Below are positions 29,444 to 37,556 of a stretch of 64,000 bases of DNA, piece after piece (the first letter of the stretch is position 1; every line of letters starts with the position of its first letter). The stretch is from Comamonas terrigena NBRC 13299 (lineage in GTDB: Bacteria; Pseudomonadota; Gammaproteobacteria; Burkholderiales; Burkholderiaceae_C). Where the stretch lies: positions 3,615,001-3,679,000 of the forward strand of contig NZ_AP019749.1 in assembly GCF_006740045.1 (NCBI RefSeq), given 5' to 3'. The notes beneath the pieces are model-generated. The model was not told the DNA's origin. It saw only the letters and a program-made list of their open reading frames with translations, and did not search any database. Made by a program: the position numbers and the translations under genes.

Positions 29444-30418
29444 ATGTTCCGCCGAACCATCCTGGCCACCACGGTCGCCCTGAGTCTGACTGCCGCCCTG
29501 GCCCCCCTGGCCCATGCCAAGGACGCCTGGCCCGTCAAGACCATCACCCTGGTGCAACCCTATGCCCCCGGTGGCACCAGCGACATGCTGGCGCGCATCA
29601 TCGCCATGGAACTGGAAAAGCGCATCACCGCCAATGTGATCGTGGAAAGCAAGGCCGGCGCCAATGGCAACATCGCCACCGCCTATGTCAGCCGTGCCAA
29701 GCCCGATGGCGGCACCTTCCTGGTCGGCTCCAGCAGCCCGGTGGTGATCTCGCCCTCGCTGTACAAGAGCGTGCCCTACCACCCCGAGAAGGACCTGACG
29801 CCCATCACCACCATCGCCAAGGCCCCGTTCCTGCTGGTGACCAGCCCCAAGTCGGGAATCCACAACGTGCCGGAACTGATCGCCCAGGCCAAGGCCGGCA
29901 AGATCAATTTCGGCTCGGCCGGCGCCGGTTCGCCCCAGCACATGATTGCCGAGATGTTCAACACCGAGGCCAAGATCAAGGTGCCCCATGTGCCCTACAA
30001 GGGTTCGGCCCCGCTGGTGGTGGCCGTGATGGCCAACGAGGTGCAGTACGCCATCGACAACCCGGTGCCGCTCAAGCCGCAGATCGACAGCGGCAAGCTC
30101 AAGGCCCTGGCCATCACCAGCAAGCACGCCTCGCCCAAGTTCCCCGGCGTCAAGAGCCTGCATGAGCTGGGCTTCACCAACTTCGAGGTGGAACCCTGGT
30201 ACGGCATGATCGGCTCCAAGGGCCTGCCCAAGGACCTGGCCGAGCGCATGAACAAGTATGTGCAGGACATCCTGGCGCAGGACCACGTCAAGCAGAAGAT
30301 CTCCGAACTGGGCGCCGACGCGTTTGGCATGTCCACCGGCGAGTTCGCCAAGCTGATCAGCGCGGACATCAAGAAGTGGGGCGCCGCCGTCAAGGCCTCG
30401 GGCGCCACGGCGGACTGA
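29444..30418 (+). CDS. Tripartite tricarboxylate transporter (Bug/TctC) substrate-binding protein
   Basis: 324 residues with a signal peptide ending AHAKD. Bug-family features: ITLVQPYAPGGTSDMLAR, the ligand-loop GANGNIATAYVSRAKPDGGTF, NFGSAGAGSPQHM and VPHVPYKGSAPLV. RBS AAGGAG with 5-nt spacing. No TctA/TctB membrane genes are in the window, as is usual for the many orphan Bug proteins of Burkholderiales, so the ligand is unknown. It is monocistronic, with a terminator 25 nt after the stop. Confidence 0.93.
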   Translation: MFRRTILATTVALSLTAALAPLAHAKDAWPVKTITLVQPYAPGGTSDMLARIIAMELEKRITANVIVESKAGANGNIATAYVSRAKPDGGTFLVGSSSPVVISPSLYKSVPYHPEKDLTPITTIAKAPFLLVTSPKSGIHNVPELIAQAKAGKINFGSAGAGSPQHMIAEMFNTEAKIKVPHVPYKGSAPLVVAVMANEVQYAIDNPVPLKPQIDSGKLKALAITSKHASPKFPGVKSLHELGFTNFEVEPWYGMIGSKGLPKDLAERMNKYVQDILAQDHVKQKISELGADAFGMSTGEFAKLISADIKKWGAAVKASGATAD

Positions 30419-30442
30419 CCGTCCTCCGTACCCCGGACCGAC

Positions 30443-30473
30443 AAAAACGACCTCCTATGGAGGTCGTTTTTTT
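30443..30473. terminator. Bidirectional terminator between tctC and urtE
   Basis: AAACGACCTCC (30445-30455) and GGAGGTCGTTT (30459-30469) around a 3-nt loop, with T tracts on both strands. It serves the converging tctC and urt transcripts. Confidence 0.9.
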
Positions 30474-30518
30474 CATGGTGCCGCAGGCGCCCGGCCCCAG
30501 GGCCTCCGCATCTGACGT

Positions 30519-31211
30519 TCAGATCGCCACCAGCTTCTGGATGCCTTTTTCCTGCATCTCGCTGCCCGGCCCGCTAGCAATCACCTCGCCGCGCTCCATC
30601 ACCAGGTAGTGGTCGGCCAGTTCCTCGGCAAAGTCGTAGTACTGCTCGCACAGCAGCACGGCCATGCCACGCTCCTTGGCCAGCATGCGGATCACGCGGC
30701 CGATGTCCTTGATGATGCTGGGCTGTATGCCTTCGGTGGGCTCGTCCAGAATCAGCAGCCCCGGCGCAGGTGCCAGCGCACGGGCAATGGCCAGCTGTTG
30801 CTGCTGGCCGCCGGACAGGTCACCGCCGCGGCGGTGCAGCATCTGCTGGAGCACCGGGAACAGCGCATACAGATCCTGCGGAATCGGCGTGCGACCGCTC
30901 TTGTAGGCCAGGCCCATGCGCAGGTTGTCCTCCACGCTCAGACGGCCAAAGATCTCGCGCCCCTGGGGCACAAAACCGATACCGCTGCGCGCGCGCTCGT
31001 ACGGCGTCAGGCCCTGGATGGGCTTGCCGTTCCAGCTGATGGTGCCGCTCTTGATCGGCACCAAGCCCATCAGGCTCTTGAGCAGCGTGGTCTTGCCCAC
31101 GCCGTTGCGGCCCAGCAGCACGGTGATGCTGCCGGGCACGGCCTGCACGCTCACATCGCGCAGGATGTGGGAGCCGCCGTAGTACTGGTGCAGGTTGCGA
31201 ACTTCAAGCAT
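30519..31211 (-). CDS. urtE: Urea ABC transporter ATP-binding subunit UrtE
   Basis: 230 residues, LivF-like. Walker A GRNGVGKTT near residue 36, signature LSGGQQQQL, Walker B LLILDEPTEGIQPS. Second ATPase of the urea/short-chain-amide transporter; the GIQPSI sequence after Walker B is typical of UrtE. It is the last gene of urtABCDE, 55 nt after urtD, and converges with tctC. Confidence 0.95.
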   Translation of the reverse strand: MLEVRNLHQYYGGSHILRDVSVQAVPGSITVLLGRNGVGKTTLLKSLMGLVPIKSGTISWNGKPIQGLTPYERARSGIGFVPQGREIFGRLSVEDNLRMGLAYKSGRTPIPQDLYALFPVLQQMLHRRGGDLSGGQQQQLAIARALAPAPGLLILDEPTEGIQPSIIKDIGRVIRMLAKERGMAVLLCEQYYDFAEELADHYLVMERGEVIASGPGSEMQEKGIQKLVAI

Positions 31212-31266
31212 CGGGTTCCATCCATTTCCGGAGCGTCTGCACGCTCTCCATATTCATAGCAGCGTC

Positions 31267-32139
31267 TCAGCGCCCCAGGTAGACCTCGATCACGCGCTCA
31301 TCGGCCTGCACCTGGGCCAGCGTGCCTTCGGCCAGCACGCTGCCGTCGCACAGCACGGTCACTTTTTCGCTGATGGTGGCGATGAACGACATGTCGTGTT
31401 CCACCACCATCAGCGAATGCTGGCCCTTGAGGCGCAGGAACAGCTCGGCCGTGCGCGCAGTTTCGTCGTCCGTCATGCCCGCCACCGGTTCATCGAGCAG
31501 CAGCAGCTTGGGGTCCTGCATCAGCAGCATGCCGATCTCCAGCCACTGCTTCTGCCCGTGGCTGAGCTCGCCGGCCATGCGGTGCACGCTGCCCGCCAGG
31601 TGGATGGTGTGCAGCACCTCGGCCAGGCGGTCGCTCTGCGTGCTGTCGAGCCGGAAGAACATGCTGTGCTTGACCCCCTTGTGGGTCTTGAGCGCCAGCT
31701 CCAGGTTCTCGAACACCGTGAGCTGCTCGAAGACCGTGGGTTTCTGGAACTTGCGACCGATGCCCAGCTGGGCGATCTGGGGCTCGTTGTGGCGCAGCAG
31801 GTCGATGGTGGAGCCGAAGAACACGGTGCCGCTGTCGGGCCGGGTCTTACCGGTGATGATGTCCATCATCGTGGTCTTGCCCGCGCCATTGGGGCCGATG
31901 ATGCAGCGCAGCTCGCCCGGGGCGATGTCCAGGTTCAGACCGTTGATGGCCTTGAAGCCGTCAAAGCTGACATGCACGTCCTCCAGGTACAGGATGCGGC
32001 CGTGCGTGGTGTCCACCTCACCCGGTGTGGCGATGCGCGAGTAGCCCGCCTTGCGCCCGCCGGATTCCGTGTCCTGCGCCGCCTTGACCGCCACCGCCTG
32101 CATGCGGCGCGTGCCTTCTTCCATCAGATCGGGCGTCAT
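31267..32139 (-). CDS. urtD: Urea ABC transporter ATP-binding subunit UrtD
   Basis: 290 residues from MTPDLMEEGTRR; its ATG overlaps the urtC stop. LivG-like: Walker A GPNGAGKTT, signature LSHGQKQWLEIG, where the H in place of G at position 3 is typical for UrtD, Walker B LLLLDEPVAGM and switch His in VVEHD. The roughly 40-residue N-terminal extension before the ABC fold is common in the family. A much longer open frame upstream is only a shadow across urtC. Confidence 0.95.
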   Translation of the reverse strand: MTPDLMEEGTRRMQAVAVKAAQDTESGGRKAGYSRIATPGEVDTTHGRILYLEDVHVSFDGFKAINGLNLDIAPGELRCIIGPNGAGKTTMMDIITGKTRPDSGTVFFGSTIDLLRHNEPQIAQLGIGRKFQKPTVFEQLTVFENLELALKTHKGVKHSMFFRLDSTQSDRLAEVLHTIHLAGSVHRMAGELSHGQKQWLEIGMLLMQDPKLLLLDEPVAGMTDDETARTAELFLRLKGQHSLMVVEHDMSFIATISEKVTVLCDGSVLAEGTLAQVQADERVIEVYLGR

Positions 32140-33311
32140 GCGCGGCCCTCCTCTTTGCTGCTCTTGCTGCTGTCCACCGGCTTGCGGCGACGCAGCTTGC
32201 GCACCAGTCCGGCAATGCCATCGGGCAGGAACAGCGTCACCACAATGAACAGGCCGCCCAGAAAGTACAGCCAGAATTCCGGCGCCACCACCGTGAGCCA
32301 GCTCTTGGCACCGTTGACCACGAACGCGCCGGCAATGGGGCCGACCAGGGTGCCGCGTCCGCCCACGGCCGCCCAGATGGCGATCTCGATCGAACTGGCG
32401 GCCGACATTTCGCCAGGGTTGATGATGCCCACCTGCGGCACATACAAGGCACCGGCCACGCCGCACATCATGGCGCTGATGACCCAGATGGTGAGCTTGT
32501 ACTGCAGCGGCGAGTAGCCCGAGAACATCACCCGCGTCTCCGCGTCGCGGATGGCCTGCAGCACCCGGCCGAACTTGCTGCCCACCAGCCAGCGTGCCAG
32601 CAGGAAGAAGCCCAGCAAGGTGCAGCCGGTGATGACGAACAGTGCCATGCGCATTTCCTGCGTGGCCAGTGGCATGCCCAGGATGCGCTTGAAGTCGGTG
32701 AAGCCGTTGTTGCCGCCAAAGCCGGTTTCGTTGCGGAAGAACAGCAGCATGGCCGCATAGGTCATGGCCTGCGTGATGATGGAGAAATACACGCCCTTGA
32801 TGCGCGAGCGGAAGGCGAACCAGCCGAACACAAAGGCCAGCACGCCGGGCACGGCCAGCACCAGGATGACCGTGGCCACAAAGCTGTCCGACAGCGCCCA
32901 GTGCCAGGGGAATTCCTTCCAGTCCAGGAACACCATGAAGTCGGGCAGGCTGCTCTGGTAGCTGCCGTCGGTGCCGATCTGGCGCATCAGGTACATGCCC
33001 ATCACATAGCCGCCCAGCGCGAAGAACAGGCCGTGGCCCAGGCTCAGGATGCCGGTATAGCCCCAGATCAGGTCCATGGCCAGCGCGCAGATCGCGTAGC
33101 ACATGATCTTGCCCAGCAGGCGCACGGCGTAATCCGACAGGTGCAGGGCGCTGCCTTCGGGCACCCACAGGTTGAGCACCGGTGCCAGCGCACACACGGC
33201 GATCAGCGCCAGCATGAAGGCCGACCAGCCGGCCTTGCTCAGCAACGGTCTGCGCCCCGGCAGGGACGAGGCCGGCAGCAGCACATTCGTTTTCAAGGAA
33301 GATGTCGTCAT
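32136..33311 (-). CDS. urtC: Urea ABC transporter permease UrtC
   Basis: 391 residues, LivM-like, with about ten hydrophobic segments. Seen: DLIWGYTGILSLGHGLFFALGG (positions about 33009-33074), GFTDFKRILG, and the EAA-like ARWLVGSKFGRVLQAIRDAE. It forms the inner-membrane channel with UrtB. Its stop overlaps the urtD start by 4 nt. The C-terminal tail is Lys/Arg-rich (RKLRRRKPVDSSKSSK). Confidence 0.95.
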   Translation of the reverse strand: MTTSSLKTNVLLPASSLPGRRPLLSKAGWSAFMLALIAVCALAPVLNLWVPEGSALHLSDYAVRLLGKIMCYAICALAMDLIWGYTGILSLGHGLFFALGGYVMGMYLMRQIGTDGSYQSSLPDFMVFLDWKEFPWHWALSDSFVATVILVLAVPGVLAFVFGWFAFRSRIKGVYFSIITQAMTYAAMLLFFRNETGFGGNNGFTDFKRILGMPLATQEMRMALFVITGCTLLGFFLLARWLVGSKFGRVLQAIRDAETRVMFSGYSPLQYKLTIWVISAMMCGVAGALYVPQVGIINPGEMSAASSIEIAIWAAVGGRGTLVGPIAGAFVVNGAKSWLTVVAPEFWLYFLGGLFIVVTLFLPDGIAGLVRKLRRRKPVDSSKSSKEEGRA

Positions 33312-33443
33312 ATCAGTGGTCCTTGGCGGAGCATGGGAGGCCGCCCGCGTTCGGCGCAGACAGCGCGCAGGCGCCGCGCTGCAGCGGGGCGATTGCCCCT
33401 TGCGAGGGGAAGCGGCACCAGAGCACAGGGGATGGCTGCATGG

Positions 33444-35045
33444 TCATTCCGCGCTACGGCCTTTCATGGCGAAGATGCCCTGCGGGCGCTTCTGGATGAA
33501 GGCGATGATGAACACCAGCACCGCGATCTTGGCCAGCACCGCACCGGTCCAGCCTTCCAGGAACTTGTTCAGCAGGCCCAGGCCCAGTGCGGCGTAGACG
33601 GTGCCAGCCAGCTGGCCCACACCACCAAGCACCACCACCATGAACGAGTCCACGATGTAGCTCTGCCCCAGGTCCGGCCCCACATTGCCCACCTGGCTGA
33701 GGGCGCAGCCGGCCAGCCCGGCGATGCCGCTGCCCAGTGCAAACGCCATGGTGTCCACCCGTGCGGTGTTCACCCCCATGCACGAGGCAATCGGGCGGTT
33801 CTGCGTGACGCCGCGCACGAACAGGCCCATGCGGGTTCGGGCGATCAGGTAGGCCACGCCGGCCAGCACCGCAAACGCGAACACGATGATGACCAGCCGG
33901 TTCCACGGCAGGGTGAGATTGGGCAACACCTGCAGGCCGCCGCTCATCCACACCGGGTTTTCCACAGCCACGTTCTGCGCTCCAAAGGTGGAGCGCACCA
34001 GCTGCATCAGCACCAGCGAGATGCCCCAGGTGGCCAGCAAGGTCTCCAGCGGTCGGCCGTACAGAAAGCGCAGCACGCCGCGTTCCATGATGGCGCCCAC
34101 AAGGGCCGATGCCAGAAAGGCCGCCGGCACGGCGGCCAGCAGATACCAGTCAAAGAATTCGGGGAGGTAACTGCGGAACACGCCCTGCACCAGGTAGGTG
34201 GCGTAGGCGCCGATCATCATCAGCTCGCCGTGGGCCATGTTGATCACGCCCATCAGGCCGTAGGTGATGGCCAGGCCCAGCGCCACCAGCAGCAGGATGG
34301 TGCCCAGGCTCACGCCGGTGAAGGCCACGCCCAGCCGTTCGCCCCAGGCCAGCTTGTCGGCCACCTCGGCCTGTGCGCGCTGCAGCGCAAGCTGCACCTT
34401 CTCATCGGTTTCCTGGGCCTGCCGCTCATTCAGCAGCAGGCGCGTGGCCGGGGTGGCACGCTGCGCCAGCTGGGCCGCAGCCTTGATGCGCTGGGCGGGG
34501 TCTTCGCTGCCCAGTTGGGCGGCCGAGCGGGCCAGCTCCAGCTCGGCCTTGACGGCCGCGCTGCGCTCCTGGGCCATGGCCTTGTCCAGCAGCGGCAGGC
34601 GGTCGGGGGTGGCGCCTTTGAGCATGGCGCGTGCCGCGTCCAGCCGCGTGGCCTCGTCGCCCACCAGCAGATTCAGGGAGGCCAGCGCACTGCCGATCTC
34701 GCGGCGGATGCGGTTGTTGGTGCCCACGTCTTCGGCCCCTTCGGGCACGGGCACGGGCTGGCCGGTGACAGGGTCCACGCCCTGCCCGGCACGCACGATG
34801 AGTGCGCGGCCTGCGGCGACCTGGACGTCACCGTCCTGCATGGCCTGCAGAAAATCTGCAGTGCGCTGGCCATCGCCATGGGCCACGGCATCGGCCATGG
34901 CGGCCACGCGCGAGGCGTTGTCGCCGTCGGCCATGGCCAGCGCCTGCTCGGCCGTCAGGGCCTGGGCCGGGGCCTGCCACAGCGCGCCGCAGGCCACAGC
35001 GGCTGCCAGCAAGGGCCGGATCGTGCGCAAAATTCTGAACAACAT
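33444..35045 (-). CDS. urtB: Urea ABC transporter permease UrtB
   Basis: 533 residues from MLFRILRTIR; frames reaching further upstream lack support. It has a signal-like N-terminus, then the about 200-residue periplasmic extension characteristic of UrtB (ending before WGERLGVAFTG), then a LivH-like membrane domain with GLMGVINMAHGELMMIGAY and NRPIASCMGVNT. A gap of 132 nt separates it from urtC, unlike the tight urtC/urtD junction. Confidence 0.94.
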   Translation of the reverse strand: MLFRILRTIRPLLAAAVACGALWQAPAQALTAEQALAMADGDNASRVAAMADAVAHGDGQRTADFLQAMQDGDVQVAAGRALIVRAGQGVDPVTGQPVPVPEGAEDVGTNNRIRREIGSALASLNLLVGDEATRLDAARAMLKGATPDRLPLLDKAMAQERSAAVKAELELARSAAQLGSEDPAQRIKAAAQLAQRATPATRLLLNERQAQETDEKVQLALQRAQAEVADKLAWGERLGVAFTGVSLGTILLLVALGLAITYGLMGVINMAHGELMMIGAYATYLVQGVFRSYLPEFFDWYLLAAVPAAFLASALVGAIMERGVLRFLYGRPLETLLATWGISLVLMQLVRSTFGAQNVAVENPVWMSGGLQVLPNLTLPWNRLVIIVFAFAVLAGVAYLIARTRMGLFVRGVTQNRPIASCMGVNTARVDTMAFALGSGIAGLAGCALSQVGNVGPDLGQSYIVDSFMVVVLGGVGQLAGTVYAALGLGLLNKFLEGWTGAVLAKIAVLVFIIAFIQKRPQGIFAMKGRSAE

Positions 35046-35073
35046 AGAAACTCTTGCCTGTCTGGTTGTGACA

Positions 35074-35156
35074 ACGGCCCGTCGCACAGGACGGGCCGTG
35101 GAGGAAACCGCACATGTCCGCCGGGGGTGCACACCAGGCACGCACCCCTGCGGCGG
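35074..35156 (-). other. Two hairpins between urtA and urtB
   Basis: Stem 1 ACGGCCCGTC/GACGGGCCGT (35074-35099, 6-nt loop). Stem 2 pairs CCGCCGGGGGTGC (35118-35130) with GCACCCCTGCGGCGG (35142-35156), one bulge. Neither has a T tract. Such structures after a binding-protein gene usually protect its mRNA, giving excess UrtA over the permeases. Confidence 0.6.
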
Positions 35157-35161
35157 CTGCG

Positions 35162-36430
35162 TTATTTCTTCTCGGGCTCGTCCTTCTTCTTGTCGTTGCC
35201 GTCGATGTAGGGGCTCCAGGGCTGGGCCTTGATCGGGCCCTTGGTCTTCCACACCACGTTGAACTGGCCGTCGGCCTTGATCTCACCGATCAGCACGGGC
35301 TTGTGCAGGTGGTGGTTCTTGGGGTCCATGGTCAGCGTGAAGCCGCTGGGCGCCTTGAAGGTCTGGCCGGCCATGGCGGCGATCACCTTGTCCGCATCGG
35401 TGGACTTGGCTTTCTCGACGGCCTGCTTCCACATGTGGATGCCGACATAGGTGGCTTCCATCGGGTCATTGGTCAACGGCTTGGTGGACTGGCCGGGCAG
35501 CTTCTTGGCCTTGGCGTAGGCCGACCACTGCTTGATCCAGGCGTCGTTGGTGGGGTTCTTCACGCTCATGAAGTAGTTCCACGAGGCCAGGTGGCCCACC
35601 AGGGGCTTGGGGTCCAGGCCGCGCAGCTCTTCCTCACCCACCGAGAAGGCGACCACGGGCACATCGGTGGCCTTGATGCCAGCGTTGCCCAGCTCCTTGT
35701 AGAACGGCACGTTGGAGTCGCCGTTGATGGTGGACACCACCGCCGTCTTGCCGCCGGCAGCGAACTTCTTGATGTCCGCCACGATGGTCTGGTAGTCGCT
35801 GTGGCCGAAGGGGGTGTAGGCCTCCATGATGTCCTTGTCGGCCACGCCCTTGGCCTTCAGGAAGGCACGCAGGATCTTGTTGGCCGTACGGGGATAGACA
35901 TAGTCGGTGCCCAGCAGCACCCAGCGCTTGGCGTTGCCGCCGTCGTCCCCCATCAGGTATTCCACTGCGGGAATGGCCTGCTGGTTGGGCGCTGCGCCGG
36001 TGTAGAACACGTTCTTGGAGAGTTCCTCGCCTTCGTACTGCACGGGGTAGAACAGCAGGGAGTTGGTTTCTTCATAGACCGGCAGCACCGACTTGCGGCA
36101 CACCGAGGTCCAGCAGCCGAAAGTGACCGCCACCTTGTCCTGGCTGACCAGCTGCTTGGCCTTTTCCGCTGCCAGCGGCCAGTTGGAGGCGGTGTCGATC
36201 ACCACGGGCTCCAGCTTCTTGCCCAGCACGCCACCCTTGGCATTGATGTCCTCGATGGTCATCAGGGCCATGTCTTTCAGCGCGGTTTCCGAAATCGCCA
36301 TGGTGCCCGACAGCGCGTGCAGCACGCCCACCTTGATGGTGTCGGCGGCCTGGGCGGACAGGGCCGTGAAGCCGATGCCGGCGACCGCTGCTGCAGCGGC
36401 CAGGGTCTTGAGGGTGAAACGACGGGGCAT
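35162..36430 (-). CDS. urtA: Urea ABC transporter substrate-binding protein UrtA
   Basis: 422 residues with a signal peptide cleaved after SAQAA. Type I periplasmic fold of the UrtA/AmiC group: VGVLHALSGTMAISE, FGCWTSVCRKSVLPV, and VEYLMGDDGG; the acidic/lysine C-terminal tail (KKKDEPEKK) is also seen in relatives. First gene of urtABCDE. The 148-nt region upstream, after the response regulator gene, contains two related palindromes and may carry an operon promoter. Confidence 0.96.
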   Translation of the reverse strand: MPRRFTLKTLAAAAAVAGIGFTALSAQAADTIKVGVLHALSGTMAISETALKDMALMTIEDINAKGGVLGKKLEPVVIDTASNWPLAAEKAKQLVSQDKVAVTFGCWTSVCRKSVLPVYEETNSLLFYPVQYEGEELSKNVFYTGAAPNQQAIPAVEYLMGDDGGNAKRWVLLGTDYVYPRTANKILRAFLKAKGVADKDIMEAYTPFGHSDYQTIVADIKKFAAGGKTAVVSTINGDSNVPFYKELGNAGIKATDVPVVAFSVGEEELRGLDPKPLVGHLASWNYFMSVKNPTNDAWIKQWSAYAKAKKLPGQSTKPLTNDPMEATYVGIHMWKQAVEKAKSTDADKVIAAMAGQTFKAPSGFTLTMDPKNHHLHKPVLIGEIKADGQFNVVWKTKGPIKAQPWSPYIDGNDKKKDEPEKK

Positions 36431-36523
36431 GAAGGAACTCCTCTCTTGGATAAGGGGGTGGTGTTGCCTGTGCCAGCGGCCAATGCAATCACCATGACCT
36501 GCATGCTAAAAATCCGCCCGGCT

Positions 36524-36553
36524 GGCGTATATACGCCGGATGGCGTACGCCAT
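36524..36553. promoter_or_regulatory. Paired palindromes upstream of urtA
   Basis: GGCGTATATACGCC (36524-36537) and ATGGCGTACGCCAT (36540-36553) are both perfect palindromes sharing the GGCGTA/TACGCC arms, centred 16 bp apart, about one and a half helical turns. They are candidate binding sites for the LuxR-type response regulator encoded just upstream. Confidence 0.55.
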
Positions 36554-36578
36554 GGCCGCCCACCGTACCGTTGCCCGC

Positions 36579-37556
36579 CTAGCCGCCCTGGCGCAGCCGC
36601 CCCAGCGCCGATGCCGCGGCCGCGGTGCGCGTTTCCACCCCCAGCTTGGTGTGGATGCGTTCCAGGTGCTTTTTCACCGTGGCCGGGCTGCTGCCCAGGA
36701 TGTCGGCAATGTCGCGGTTGATCTTGCCCTGCGCCACCCAGTACAGCACCTCGGCTTCCTTGCCGGTCAGGGCAAAGGCGTCGCGCAGCAGGGTGATGGC
36801 GGCGCTGCCGGATTCCTCGCGCATGACCACCAGCAGTTCCCCCGCCTCGCCTTCTTCCATTGGCGGATGCAGGTGCAGCAGCAGGCGTCCGTCGGCACCG
36901 CCTTCCGCCGCAGGCTGTACCGGGGTCAGTGCCATGCGCGGCGGCTCGCCGGCGCCGCCGGCCACCACGGCGGCATGCTGGCGTGCCATCCATTCCTGCA
37001 CGGCCGCAGGCACCACGGGCAGGCCCAGGCCGCCGTAGCGCTGCAGCAGGGTGCGCGCCAGCGGGGTGTGCCACAGCACCCGCCCGTCGCCCACGCGCAC
37101 CGTCATGCTGGCGTAGCCAAAGGCATCCAGGGCGCTGCGGGCCTGCAGGGCCTGCTGTGTCTGCTGCCGTGCGCGGCGGGCGGTGGCCAGGTGCACGCCC
37201 ATGCGCGCCAGCACCTCGGCCGGTTTCAGCGGCTTGGTGACATAGTCCACACCACCGGCGGCCAGCGCCGCCACCACATGCTCGGTCTCGGTCAGCCCGG
37301 TCATGAAGACCACGGGAATCGGTGCGGTGCGTGCATCCGCCTTCAGCCGGCGGGCCACCTCGAAACCGTCCATGCCCGGCATCATGGCGTCCAGCAGGAC
37401 GATGTCCGGCTGGGCCTGCAGCGCACGCTGCAGCGCCTGCTCGCCCGACAGGGCCACCAGCACGGTGTAGCCGGCTTCGTCCAGCGCATCGTGCAGCACG
37501 GCCAGGTTGTCCGGGACATCGTCCACGATCAGCACCACGTCGTCCTGCGCATTCAT
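36579..37556 (-). CDS. Response regulator with LuxR-type HTH, next to urt operon
   Basis: 325 residues: receiver domain (1 to about 125) with acidic pocket VDD and phosphoacceptor Asp56 in LLDAMMPGMDG, switch Lys in TKPLKP; a middle PAS-like region (about 145-255); and a C-terminal LuxR/NarL HTH (GKEAEVLYWVAQGKINRDIA to HLERIHTKLG). Its ATG overlaps the stop of the hybrid kinase gene by 4 nt, so the two are translationally coupled partners. Lying between that kinase and urtA on the same strand, it is the likely activator of the urt operon, possibly also the divergent ureA operon. Confidence 0.93.
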   Translation of the reverse strand: MNAQDDVVLIVDDVPDNLAVLHDALDEAGYTVLVALSGEQALQRALQAQPDIVLLDAMMPGMDGFEVARRLKADARTAPIPVVFMTGLTETEHVVAALAAGGVDYVTKPLKPAEVLARMGVHLATARRARQQTQQALQARSALDAFGYASMTVRVGDGRVLWHTPLARTLLQRYGGLGLPVVPAAVQEWMARQHAAVVAGGAGEPPRMALTPVQPAAEGGADGRLLLHLHPPMEEGEAGELLVVMREESGSAAITLLRDAFALTGKEAEVLYWVAQGKINRDIADILGSSPATVKKHLERIHTKLGVETRTAAAASALGRLRQGG

